This document shows positions 31,516 to 40,915 of a stretch of 61,323 nucleotides of DNA, piece by piece. The stretch covers positions 972-62,294 of the forward strand of contig CABIVQ010000012.1 of NCBI GenBank assembly GCA_902362365.1. The letters run 5' to 3'. The translations under genes and the position numbers were made by a program. Under the pieces are notes generated by a model that saw nothing but the letters and a program-made list of their open reading frames with translations, ran no database searches and was not told the origin of the DNA. Position 1 is the first letter of the stretch. The number at the start of each line of letters is the position of its first letter. The stretch comes from Clostridiaceae bacterium (GTDB lineage: Bacteria > Bacillota > Clostridia > Peptostreptococcales > Peptostreptococcaceae).

Positions 31516-32709
31516 TTAATTATTTTTAGCCTTTCTAACTAATGTAGCAATACCTACTCCCATCATTAATAAGCCTATCATCATCTCAATATTTGACACC
31601 ATATAAGTAGTTGGTGTAGGCTGAGAATTATCAATACCAACACCTGCAAACATTCCTACACTTAAGTTAAAACTTTCATTTATATATCCCATTATTGTTT
31701 TAAAATCACTATTTAAAAGTGTCGAGAATGTTACAACTTCTGTTTCTCCAATCTTTATTCCCATAAATAAATATAATATTGTACAAATAATTATTACAGC
31801 TAAAGATGTAATAACTGGATATATAGCTCTTTGACCATACCCGCATGATATCCAATAAAAGTATGATGATATTTTGGGTACTATTTTTTTTACTGACTTT
31901 CTTTCTGCAACCTTGCCCAAATAATAATATTCTCCAAAGTTGTTAATTAAATTATTTTCTTTAAATTTATCAGCTATCGTTTCATACGTCATATATATAC
32001 CTTCATATTCTTGCTTTGTTTTTTCTACAGCTTCGATTTTACCAAAACATGTTTTTTCATCAAATTTCGTTTTATCTTTATCATTAAAATCTAAATCTAT
32101 AATGTAACAGTCTAAAGTCTTAAAACCACAAAGATTGCAATCTTCAAATACAATTTTATCTAGCTTAGAATTTTTTATTATACCTTTTCTTATATAAGTC
32201 ATCTCAAAATATGTATTAGCTATATTACATTCTTCAAATAATGCCATTGATAAATCACAATTTAAGAATCTAGCATACATATTGCAATTATAAAAATAAC
32301 AACCTAGATTATCTTTATTATTTAAAGATGGTAATTGTTCCGTACCTTCTTTTACAAATATACAGTTTTCAAAAGTTACTCCTCCGTCATTGAATGTACA
32401 ATTTTCAAATATACACCCTATAAAGTTGCAATTTTTATATCTTATATTCTTAAAATTACAGTCAATAAACTTAGAGCATACTATATCTTTACTCTCTACT
32501 ATTCTAAAATCAGCTTCATCTAGTAATCCATCTTTTCCAAATCTAGTTCCATTAAAATTTTTATAACTATATTGTTTGCATGGAGTATAATCTTTTAAAT
32601 CATCTTTATTTTTTAGGATATAGCTTACAACTTTTGAACTGTTCTTTTTTCTATTTTCAATTTGTTTATTTATAGAATATCTTTCTTCTTTAAAGTTTAT
32701 ATATGCCAT
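31516..32709 (-). CDS. Pentapeptide-repeat protein with two-helix channel-like C-terminus
   Basis: Protein of 397 residues. Residues about 60-230 hold degenerate pentapeptide repeats with Cys/Asn/Phe positions (CNFKNIRYKNCNFIGCIFEN), which form a right-handed beta-helix. The C-terminal 120 residues contain a membrane helix (YPVITSLAVIIICTILYLF), a hydrophobic loop SVGMFAGVGIDN and a second helix (SNIEMMIGLLMMGVGIATLV), an arrangement like the pore domain of a two-helix ion channel. No TVGYG filter is present. GGAG lies before the ATG. Function not established. Confidence 0.7.
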   Translation of the reverse strand: MAYINFKEERYSINKQIENRKKNSSKVVSYILKNKDDLKDYTPCKQYSYKNFNGTRFGKDGLLDEADFRIVESKDIVCSKFIDCNFKNIRYKNCNFIGCIFENCTFNDGGVTFENCIFVKEGTEQLPSLNNKDNLGCYFYNCNMYARFLNCDLSMALFEECNIANTYFEMTYIRKGIIKNSKLDKIVFEDCNLCGFKTLDCYIIDLDFNDKDKTKFDEKTCFGKIEAVEKTKQEYEGIYMTYETIADKFKENNLINNFGEYYYLGKVAERKSVKKIVPKISSYFYWISCGYGQRAIYPVITSLAVIIICTILYLFMGIKIGETEVVTFSTLLNSDFKTIMGYINESFNLSVGMFAGVGIDNSQPTPTTYMVSNIEMMIGLLMMGVGIATLVRKAKNN

Positions 32710-32742
32710 AACCGCTCCTTGTTACCTAAAATAATATAAATT

Positions 32743-32802
32743 AAAGGGCTTCTTATAATACAGTATTAAAGCAATAGCTATATTGTAAGAGATGCCCTTT
32801 TT
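32743..32802. terminator. Terminator between the channel-like gene and the NhaC pseudogene
   Basis: Imperfect stem AAAGGGC-TTCTTAtAAT ... ATTGTAAGA-gatGCCCTTT with T-rich flanks, between two minus-strand genes; bases 32710-32838 hold nothing else. Confidence 0.55.
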
Positions 32803-32838
32803 ATTAATATTATTTGTATTTTATTTTTTTATATTCAC

Positions 32839-34350
32839 TTATTCAACTTTCTCTCCAATTATTTGCATGCCTATAAATAAAGCTAATATTGCGAGAGGTA
32901 ATCCTAAATAAATAGGAAGACCTAATCCAACAGGTATATATCCCAATATTATCGTTATAGCTGCAGTAAATAATGCATAGGGCATTTGTGTCTTGACATG
33001 ATTTATATGATTACATCCCGCTCCCATTGATGATAATATAGTTGTATCTGAAATAAGAGAACAGTGATCACAAAAAATTGCTCCTGTTAATACTGCACTA
33101 GTAGCTACTATTATATATGACATTTCTGGATTAATAGAATAAGCTAATGGTATTGCAAGTGGCATGAGTATTCCCATAGTTCCATAAGAAGTTCCTGTTG
33201 CAAAGGATATAATAGAACCTAATATAAATATTATACTTGGTAATAAAAATGCTGGAATAGTATCTGATAATAATGTTATTAGATATTTAGCCGTTCCTAA
33301 TTCTTTAATTACTGAACTTAATGACCATGCACAAACTAATATAACGCAAGTTATTAATAATCTTCTAAGACCTTCCATCCATACCTCTATCGCTTCTGAT
33401 AAAGTAAAAATCTTCTTAGCTACAGCCATAATAATTTACACTATACACCAGCAAGTAATGATGATTGAAAAAGAGCTACCGAAGCATCAGAAGCACTAAA
33501 TGCCTCTCTTATAGCTGTAAATAATACTGGTGAGCTTTCTAATAATGATATTAATTCATTATTATCTCCACTTATTATATTACTATATCCACTAAAGTAA
33601 AAAGAAATTAACGCCACAAATATAAGCACTCCTATTGGAATTATGGCATTAGACATACTTGGTTTTATACCTTTTTTAGATAAATATTTCATATCATCAT
33701 CTGGGTTTGTAGTTTCAATAATTAACTCATCAGAAAATATACCTTCTTCTCTAGCTTTTATCTCTGCTTTTCTCATAGGTCCAAAATCTTTTAATAAAAG
33801 TGCACTTATTACTATAAATAAAAGTATTAAAATATTATAAAATCTATATGGAATTGTCTGAATAAATACTCCAAAGACATCTGAACTCACACCTATTGTA
33901 CTAAATGCATCTTTTATTAGGCCTAACTCCATACCTATCCATGTCGAGATAACCACTATCCCTGCTACTGGAGCTGCTATTGCATCGACAATGAATGCTA
34001 GGTATTCTCAATTTACCTGTTATCGGTCTCATCATAGTACCCACAATCATAGCATTGCATAATCATCAAAGAATATAATTAGACCTGATAGCCATATTAT
34101 AATTTGTGAACTTTTTCTATTTTTAGCTCTTTTGGATAAACTTTCAGCTATAGCTTTAACTCCACCCATTTTTGTCACTAAGTTTATCAAACCAGCAATT
34201 GCTAAAACCTGTAGTATAATACCAGCATTCCATGGATCAGCTAGTGATTCTACCATTCTATTTATTACATCAACGAAAGCTAATACAAGTCCATTTAATA
34301 TATTGTTTCCTGGTATGGTTATCAATAAACTTCCTGATATAATTTTTGTT
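32839..34350 (-). pseudogene. Decayed NhaC-family antiporter copy
   Basis: Remnant of a second copy of the adjacent NhaC-type carrier. Three separate fragments align in order to residues of the intact protein: the C-terminal third (32839-33429), a middle part (33441-33956) and an N-terminal part (34047 to about 34350). Frameshifts separate the pieces near 33435 and 34000-34045, where coding bases are also missing; the first 80 or so codons are absent. A recognisable Dit-like or regulatory replacement is not present. Recent decay is likely because long stretches remain close to the intact copy. Confidence 0.85.
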
Positions 34351-34430
34351 CCATAAATATCTTTATTATTAATTCTTCTCCAAATTTATAACTATATAAA
34401 ATAGATATTAGGCACAAAGTGATGAAATAA

Positions 34431-34480
34431 AAAAATCCACAGCATTTGCAACGTCTTATGTTGCATGCTGTGGATTTTTT
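34431..34480. terminator. Strong bidirectional terminator
   Basis: Stem AAAAATCCACAGCAT with complement ATGCTGTGGATTTTT and a further inner pairing (TGCAAC/GTTGCA), T-runs on both sides, about 40 bases after the NhaC-like stop codon. Confidence 0.85.
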
Positions 34481-34516
34481 ATTTCATTACCCGAGCCCGA
34501 ACAATCTTTTTATATT

Positions 34517-36241
34517 TTATAAAACCTTTGCTTCAACTCCATCTACTTTTTTACCAAATATTTGTACTCCTACAAATACCGCTAATATAGCAAGTGGTAG
34601 TACTATATATATCGGCATTCCTAACCCTGCCGGAATATATCCAAATAAAATTGTAATTGCACCTGTAAATAAAGCGTATGGCATTTGTGTTCTAACATGA
34701 TCTATATGATTACATCCCGCTCCCATTGAAGATAATATAGTAGTATCTGAAATTGGTGAACAGTGATCTCCAAATATTGCTCCAGTTAATACCGCACTTG
34801 TATTAACTACTATAAATGACATTTCTGGATTTATAGAGTGAGCAAGAGGAACTGCTAGCGGCATAAGTATCCCCATTGTTCCGTATGCTGTACCTGTAGA
34901 GAATGATATTATAGCACCTAACACAAATATTAAACTTGGTAATAAGAATGCTGGGAATGATCCAGATAATAACTTTATTAAATACTTAGCTGTACCTAGC
35001 TCTTTTATAACTGAACTTAATGACCAAGCCAGTATTAATATGACACCAGTTATAACTAATGTTTTCATACCATCTACCCAAGCATCTATTGCTTCTGATA
35101 CCGTAAATATTTTTTGAACTACAGCCATTACCATAGCTACTATACCTGCAAGTAATGCTGATTGAAATAATGCAACAGATGCATCTGACGCACTAAATGC
35201 TTCTCTTATTGCTGTAAATGTGAATGGCGAATCAGTAAATAATTGTATTAGCGTTGCATCATCTCCACCCATAATTGCTGAATACCCACTGTAATAGAAC
35301 GCTACTAACGCTGCTATTATTAATGTACCTATTGGTACTATAGCATTCCATATACTTAATCTTACACCTTCTTTGGGTTCTAAATCTGAGTGTTCTGAAG
35401 AATCCATTGCTATTTCAGAATCCAGACTTCTACCTTGCCTAGCTCTTATTTCTGCTTTTCTCATTGGTCCAAAATCTTTTAATAATAAAGATGTTATAAC
35501 AATAAATACTAATATCAATATATTGTAGAATCTATATGGTATAGTATTTAAAAATACTCCAAAAGCATCTGCTTCTACTCCTATACCATTAAATGCATCA
35601 CCTATTAATCCAACTTCAAGTCCTATCCAAGTTGATACTATTGCAAGGCCTGCTATAGGTGCTGCTGTAGCATCTATTATAAATGCTAATCTTTCTCTTG
35701 ATATTTTCATTTTATCTGCAACTGGTCTCATCATTGGCCCTATTATAAGTGCATTTGCATAGTCATCAAAGAATACTAGTAATCCTGCAAACCAAGTTAT
35801 TAACTGTGTACTTTTTGCAGTTTTTGCTTTTCTTGCAAGTGCTTCAGCTATAGCTTTTGCTCCACCCATTTTAGCAACTAAATTTATTACTCCTCCTATT
35901 GCTAAAACTTGAAGTATAATACCAGCGTTCCATGGATCTGCAAGTGATCCAACCGCTCTATCTACAACATCTAAAAATGCATTAATTAATGCTGCAAATG
36001 GATTAGATCCACTTATATTAATTATAAAACTACCTGATAAAATACCAATAAATAATGAAACAACAACATTTTTAGTAATAAATGCAAGAACTATCGCTAC
36101 TAACGGTGGTATTAAAGTTAAGATTCCAAACTTACCAGCATTTATTGTAGCTAAATCAACCTCCTCTGCAAATCCTAAAGTGGTAGACATCATAAATACT
36201 GTTAATGCCATAAACATGATTCTTAAATTTTTTCTGTTCAT
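34517..36241 (-). CDS. NhaC-family carrier under lysine riboswitch control (likely lysine transporter)
   Basis: Protein of 574 residues, with about twelve membrane helices and an N-terminal segment (MALTVFMMSTTLGFAEE) that could be a signal or first helix. It belongs to the NhaC Na+/H+ antiporter superfamily: VFFDDYANALIIGPMMRP, AATAAPIAGLAIVSTWIGLE and EAFSASDASVALFQ are family motifs. A lysine riboswitch and attenuator in its leader, and the LysW precedent, make lysine transport much more likely than sodium homeostasis. The direction of transport is not known. A cluster of charged residues 260-280 forms an internal loop. It ends in a strong terminator. Confidence 0.82.
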   Translation of the reverse strand: MNRKNLRIMFMALTVFMMSTTLGFAEEVDLATINAGKFGILTLIPPLVAIVLAFITKNVVVSLFIGILSGSFIINISGSNPFAALINAFLDVVDRAVGSLADPWNAGIILQVLAIGGVINLVAKMGGAKAIAEALARKAKTAKSTQLITWFAGLLVFFDDYANALIIGPMMRPVADKMKISRERLAFIIDATAAPIAGLAIVSTWIGLEVGLIGDAFNGIGVEADAFGVFLNTIPYRFYNILILVFIVITSLLLKDFGPMRKAEIRARQGRSLDSEIAMDSSEHSDLEPKEGVRLSIWNAIVPIGTLIIAALVAFYYSGYSAIMGGDDATLIQLFTDSPFTFTAIREAFSASDASVALFQSALLAGIVAMVMAVVQKIFTVSEAIDAWVDGMKTLVITGVILILAWSLSSVIKELGTAKYLIKLLSGSFPAFLLPSLIFVLGAIISFSTGTAYGTMGILMPLAVPLAHSINPEMSFIVVNTSAVLTGAIFGDHCSPISDTTILSSMGAGCNHIDHVRTQMPYALFTGAITILFGYIPAGLGMPIYIVLPLAILAVFVGVQIFGKKVDGVEAKVL

Positions 36242-36312
36242 AAAACTTCCCCCTTAAATTTATTAAGTGAATATATGAGGGTTTGTGGATAAATTATAAA
36301 ATTATTACAATC

Positions 36313-36341
36313 AAAAAAGCCTTGAGTTTACACTCAAGGCT
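36313..36341 (-). terminator. Riboswitch-controlled terminator
   Basis: Ten-bp stem AGCCTTGAGT / ACTCAAGGCT with a four-base loop and a T-run on the minus strand, between the lysine aptamer and the NhaC-like start. It is the expression platform: lysine binding should favour termination. Confidence 0.8.
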
Positions 36342-36387
36342 AATAATCATATTGCTAATTAATTCAAAATAATACAATAATTCCTTA

Positions 36388-36556
36388 AATGTAGCTCACC
36401 ACAAAGTAAATTTGTGACAGTGATGCATATATTCTATACATCCCCAGTTATATAACATCAAAGCATTAGTTATATACTTCGGCAATATTTCCTTTCCTAA
36501 TAAGTCATCGTGCTTACCTCGTTATTAGTACTGATAAATATCGCGCCTCTACCCTT
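36388..36556 (-). ncRNA. Lysine riboswitch (L-box)
   Basis: The minus strand contains the conserved L-box segments in order: GGTAGAGGCGCGA at the 5' end (36541-36554), AGTA and GAGGTAAGC, TTGCCGAAG in the core, TGGGGAT, CTGTCA, and the closing GTGGTGAGCTAC (about 36390). Together these define the lysine aptamer. It is followed by a terminator and the carrier gene, so high lysine turns expression off. Confidence 0.85.
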
Positions 36557-36586
36557 TTTTCTATTCACTTATTTTTCTTAATATGA

Positions 36587-36615
36587 ATTATATGGTAATT
36601 TTTTATTTTTTGCAA
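36587..36615 (-). promoter_or_regulatory. Promoter of the lysine riboswitch transcript
   Basis: Minus-strand TTGCAA (36610-36615) and TATAAT (36587-36592), 17 bases apart, about 30 bases upstream of the aptamer. Confidence 0.75.
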
Positions 36616-36782
36616 TACTTTTCTGAAAATTTTTATTTTTAATTTTATTTTAAATAGTTTTTATAACTCTTATAATTTTAAAGTTATGTCACTTTTATTA
36701 TTTAAAAGGATTTTTATATATTTTGTAGAATTAAAGCTTTTATATACATATTTTGTTTAAATATAGTTTAGGAGGAATTTAG

Positions 36783-37790
36783 ATGTTACTAATAAACAAT
36801 GATAATACAAATCCTTATTTTAACTTTGCATTAGAAGAATACTTACTAAAAAAAACTGATAAAGATTTATTTAGATTATGGATGTGCGATCCATGTGTAT
36901 CAGTAGGAAAAAACCAAAACACAATTTCTGAGATAAATTCAGACTACGTTAGAAAAAACTCTATTCCTATTGTAAGAAGGCAATCTGGAGGAGGAGCTGT
37001 TTTTCATGATTTAGGTAACTTAAATTTCACATTTATATCTTGCAACAATAACTCCTTTAGTGATTTTAAAAGGTTTACTCAACCGATTATTGATTTATTA
37101 AAAACCTTAGGAATTAATGCTGAGTTTTCAGGTAGAAATGATTTACTTATTGATGGCAAAAAGTTTTCTGGAAATGCTCAGTATAATTATAAAAATAAAG
37201 TTATACATCATGGAACTCTTTTGTTTTCATCTCAGATTAGCAATTTATCTAATGCTCTAAAGGTGAAACCTATAAAGCTTGAAAGTAAAGGTATTAAATC
37301 TGTTAAATCACGTGTTACTAATATTAGTGAACATTTAGATAAGCCTATGAATATCTCTGAATTTAGAGATTTAGTAATGAATTATGTCTTTTCTTTGAAT
37401 AGTAATAATTCATATTTTAACTTAACTGAGAAAGATATAGAGAATGTAAATAAATTATCAAAAGAAAAATATTCTACTTGGGAATGGAATTTTGGTAATT
37501 CTCCAAATTATTCCTTAGTTAATGAACTTAGATATATAGGAGGAACTCTTGAATTCCATCTAAATGTATCAAAAGGCTTTATTACTGACATAAAATTTTT
37601 TGGTGATTTCTTTGGAAAAAAAGATATCTCAAATGTAGAAGATTTATTAATAGGTGTAAAGCATGAAGAAGAATCCTTAAAAGAAAAGTTAAACAATATA
37701 AATATTGATGATTACTTCCTAGGATCGGATGTAAATGTATTAGTGTCAGGAATTTTAGGAGCAAAACAACCTATATCATTATCAAACTAG
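36783..37790 (+). CDS. lplA: Lipoate-protein ligase A, copy 1
   Basis: Protein of 335 residues. It activates lipoate (or octanoate) with ATP and attaches it to lysine on E2 or H-proteins. RRQSGGGAVFHDLGNLNFTF (about 60-79) is the lipoate-binding motif and DGKKFSGNAQYNYK (about 120-133) holds the active lysine. The C-terminal accessory domain is complete (about 250-335). It lies directly before a second copy in the same direction, with AGGAGG before the ATG. No lipoate-dependent enzyme gene is nearby. Confidence 0.85.
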   Translation: MLLINNDNTNPYFNFALEEYLLKKTDKDLFRLWMCDPCVSVGKNQNTISEINSDYVRKNSIPIVRRQSGGGAVFHDLGNLNFTFISCNNNSFSDFKRFTQPIIDLLKTLGINAEFSGRNDLLIDGKKFSGNAQYNYKNKVIHHGTLLFSSQISNLSNALKVKPIKLESKGIKSVKSRVTNISEHLDKPMNISEFRDLVMNYVFSLNSNNSYFNLTEKDIENVNKLSKEKYSTWEWNFGNSPNYSLVNELRYIGGTLEFHLNVSKGFITDIKFFGDFFGKKDISNVEDLLIGVKHEEESLKEKLNNINIDDYFLGSDVNVLVSGILGAKQPISLSN

Positions 37791-37886
37791 TACTCCTTTT
37801 GCTTATAAAAAGGATTCTGTATCTTTTCATAGAATAATTATTGTCATAAGTTTTATGTATACAAATATATCTGGGAGGAAAATAAT

Positions 37887-38873
37887 ATGTTACTAATATA
37901 CAATGAAAATACTAATCCATATTTCAATTTAGCTATGGAAGAATATTTCTTAAAAAATACCCATGAAGATTTATTTATACTCTGGAGAAATAGACCTTCT
38001 ATTATCATAGGAAAGAATCAAAACACATTATCTGAAATAAACTTAGATTATGTAAAATCGCATTCAATCCCAGTCGTTAGAAGACAATCTGGTGGAGGTG
38101 CTGTCTTTCATGATTTAGGTAATATAAACTTTACTTTTATATCTTGTAATAACAATTCTTTTAGCGATTTTAGAAAGTTTACTCAACCTATAATAGACTT
38201 ACTAAAAACTTTAGGACTTAATGCAGAGTTTTCAGGTAGAAATGATTTATTAATAGATGGTAAAAAATTCTCTGGGAATGCACAATATAACTACAAAGAT
38301 AAAGTTATGCATCATGGTACTCTATTATTTTCATCACAAATAACAGATTTATCTAATGCTTTAAAAGTAAAAAGTATTAAATTTGAAGGTAAAGGTATTA
38401 AATCAGTAAAATCTCGTGTTACCAATATAAGTGAACATTTAGATAATAATATGGATATACTAGAGTTTAAAAATATTTTAATGAATTATATATCTGATAT
38501 AAGTCCAGAAAATAACTTTTATACTATTAATAAAAAAGATAAAGAAGAAATAGAAAAATTAGTTGAAAACAAATATAGTACATGGGAGTGGAACTATGGT
38601 AACTCACCTAAATATTCTCTTTTGAATGAATTAAAATATCCAGGTGGTAATATTGAATTTAATTTAGAAGTTGAAAAAGGAATAATTACTAAGATAAAAT
38701 TCTTTGGAGATTTCTTTGGTAAAAACGACATTTCCACTCTTGAAATCTTAATTTGTGGTACTAAGCATGAGGAAAATAGCTTAAGAGAAGTATTAAGCCA
38801 TATAAATATTGATGATTATTTATTAGGTGCAGATATAGAAATCTTAATCTCTGGTATACTAGGAGCAAAGTAA
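37887..38873 (+). CDS. lplA: Lipoate-protein ligase A, copy 2
   Basis: Protein of 328 residues with the same architecture and motifs (RRQSGGGAVFHDLGNINFTF, DGKKFSGNAQYNYK) as the upstream copy, so the two arose by tandem duplication. Differences concentrate in the C-terminal third (SPENNFYTINKKDKEE versus NNSYFNLTEKDIEN), which may alter acceptor preference. The 96-base gap has an RBS (GGGAGG) and a weak hairpin. A terminator follows. Confidence 0.85.
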   Translation: MLLIYNENTNPYFNLAMEEYFLKNTHEDLFILWRNRPSIIIGKNQNTLSEINLDYVKSHSIPVVRRQSGGGAVFHDLGNINFTFISCNNNSFSDFRKFTQPIIDLLKTLGLNAEFSGRNDLLIDGKKFSGNAQYNYKDKVMHHGTLLFSSQITDLSNALKVKSIKFEGKGIKSVKSRVTNISEHLDNNMDILEFKNILMNYISDISPENNFYTINKKDKEEIEKLVENKYSTWEWNYGNSPKYSLLNELKYPGGNIEFNLEVEKGIITKIKFFGDFFGKNDISTLEILICGTKHEENSLREVLSHINIDDYLLGADIEILISGILGAK

Positions 38874-38889
38874 ATAGTATATATAGATG

Positions 38890-38925
38890 AAATGGCTGAC
38901 ATTACTATTATGTCAACCATTTTTT
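38890..38925 (+). terminator. Terminator of the lplA pair
   Basis: Stem AAATGG-TGACAT with ATGTCA-CCATTT (one bulge) and a T-run, 17 bases after the second lplA stop. Confidence 0.7.
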
Positions 38926-39148
38926 ACGTTTTAATATTGTCATAAACCTAAATATTAGTTTTGTTTCTAATTATTTTTTTAAGTATATTTATTATATTAG
39001 TTTATTTTCTTAACAACTAATCCAATAATACAATGTTTATTAAATCATCCTGCAAAAAATGCATTATTTTTTTATTTACTTTTATAAAAAAATATATATA
39101 ATTGAAATAGTAAATAATTTTATTGTAAGTTTTATGGAGGTATTAATT

Positions 39149-40792
39149 TTGAAATATTCATACAAAGAACTAAAAATGATGCATGAAAAAATAAGCCCTT
39201 TTGAATTTAAAGATAAGTTAATAGATTTAGCTAAATATAGCGCAGAAAAAAATAATAGAAATATACTTGATGCAGGTCGTGGTAACCCTAACTGGACAGC
39301 AGCAACGCCTCGTGAAGCATTTTTTACTTTCGGCCAATTTGCTGTTAACGAAACTCGCTTAACGTGGAATCTAGGCGATCTAGCTGGAATGCCAAAAAAA
39401 GAAGGTATAACAAAGCGATTTTATAAATTTGTAGAGGAAAATAAAAATATGCCCGGAACTTCTCTACTTAAAGATATAATTGACTACGGTATAAATGAAC
39501 TTAATTTTAATAGTGATGAATTTATATATGAGTTAACTGATGCCATTATAGGAGATAATTATCCATTCCCTGATAGAATGTTACCTCATATAGAAAAAAT
39601 AGTTCATGACTATTTAGTAAAAGAAATGAAATATGATGTAAAGAGTGGTGGTAAGCTAAACATATTTGCTGTTGAAGGTGCTACTGCTGCTATGTGTTAT
39701 ATATTTGATTCATTAATGGCAAATGAACTTTTAAGAAAAGGTGATAAAATTGCTATAATGACTCCTATATTTACACCTTACCTTGAAATACCTCATCTTC
39801 CTAGATATAACTTCGAAGTAGTTTATATAAATGCAGATGAGGTTGATGAAAATGGTATTCATACTTGGCAATATTCAGAAAAAGAATTAGAAAAACTTAA
39901 GGATACATCTATAAGTACTCTTTTCCTTGTAAACCCTAATAATCCAGCTTCAATCGCTATGGATGAAAGTACTTTCAATAATATAATCAATGTTGTTGAA
40001 AATCATAACAAGGATTTAATGATTATTTCTGATGATGTCTATGGTACTTTTGTTCCTGAATTTACATCTTTAATGTCTAAGCTTCCTTATAATACTCTTG
40101 GAGTTTATTCTTACTCTAAATATTTTGGAGTTACTGGTTGGAGATTAGGAACAATGGCATTACATGAGAACAATGTTTTCGATAAAAGAATAAATGAACT
40201 AGACGCAAAATTAAAAGAATCTGTTAATAAACGTTACAAAGACATGAGAATTGATCCAAATACTATTTCTTTTATGGACAGAATTGTTGCAGATAGTAGA
40301 TTAGTTGCATTGAATCATACTGCAGGTCTATCTACACCACAACAAGTTCAAATGGCATTTTTCTCTGCATTTGCATTGATCGATACTAATAATGCTTACA
40401 AATCACTTAACATGGATATTTGTAATAGTCGTAAGAAATTATTATTTAAAGGACTTGGATTAGAATTAGAAGAAAATAAATATGATGCAGCTTACTATTA
40501 TCAGTTTGACATCGAAAACTGGGCTAGAATATTCTATGGTGAAGAGTTAGTTAATTATTTAAACTCTAACTATGAGTTATTAGATGTTCTATATAAACTA
40601 GCAAATAATTACTCAATTGTATTACTTAGCGGAGATGGATTTGCTGGTCCAATCTGGTCAGTTAGAGTTTCATTAGCTAATTTAGAAAGTGAATCTTATT
40701 ATAAAATTGGTCAGGCTATAAAAGAGATATTAACTTCTTATGTTGAAGAATGGAAAGAAAAATCAACAGAAAAGGTAACTGTATATCGTTAA
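39149..40792 (+). CDS. Aspartate 4-decarboxylase (PLP-dependent)
   Basis: Protein of 547 residues, fold-type I aminotransferase. It resembles aspartate beta-decarboxylase, which converts aspartate to alanine and CO2: DAGRGNPNWTAATPREAFF near the N-terminus and the PLP lysine in YSYSKYFGVTGWRLG (about residue 324). I start at TTG 39149, seven bases after GGAGG; the in-frame ATG at 39059 would add 30 residues of hydrophobic, poorly coding sequence. No aspartate-alanine antiporter gene is adjacent. A terminator follows. Confidence 0.78.
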   Translation: MKYSYKELKMMHEKISPFEFKDKLIDLAKYSAEKNNRNILDAGRGNPNWTAATPREAFFTFGQFAVNETRLTWNLGDLAGMPKKEGITKRFYKFVEENKNMPGTSLLKDIIDYGINELNFNSDEFIYELTDAIIGDNYPFPDRMLPHIEKIVHDYLVKEMKYDVKSGGKLNIFAVEGATAAMCYIFDSLMANELLRKGDKIAIMTPIFTPYLEIPHLPRYNFEVVYINADEVDENGIHTWQYSEKELEKLKDTSISTLFLVNPNNPASIAMDESTFNNIINVVENHNKDLMIISDDVYGTFVPEFTSLMSKLPYNTLGVYSYSKYFGVTGWRLGTMALHENNVFDKRINELDAKLKESVNKRYKDMRIDPNTISFMDRIVADSRLVALNHTAGLSTPQQVQMAFFSAFALIDTNNAYKSLNMDICNSRKKLLFKGLGLELEENKYDAAYYYQFDIENWARIFYGEELVNYLNSNYELLDVLYKLANNYSIVLLSGDGFAGPIWSVRVSLANLESESYYKIGQAIKEILTSYVEEWKEKSTEKVTVYR

Positions 40793-40817
40793 TCCCTTTA
40801 GTATAAGTTATTCAAAT

Positions 40818-40868
40818 AAAAAATCACTGACATATAACTTACAATACTGTAAATGTCAGTGGTTTTTT
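40818..40868. terminator. Bidirectional terminator
   Basis: Stem AAAAATCACTGACAT with ATGTCAGTGGTTTTT (one G-T pair) and T-runs on both sides, between convergent genes. Confidence 0.8.
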
Positions 40869-40915
40869 AATCTTAATTCTGTTATTACATATTATCTATT
40901 TATTAATAATGCTCA

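Noticed and set aside
39059..39148. ATG 39059 as the aspartate decarboxylase start
   Set aside because: The extra 30 residues are hydrophobic and lack an RBS, while TTG 39149 follows GGAGG.
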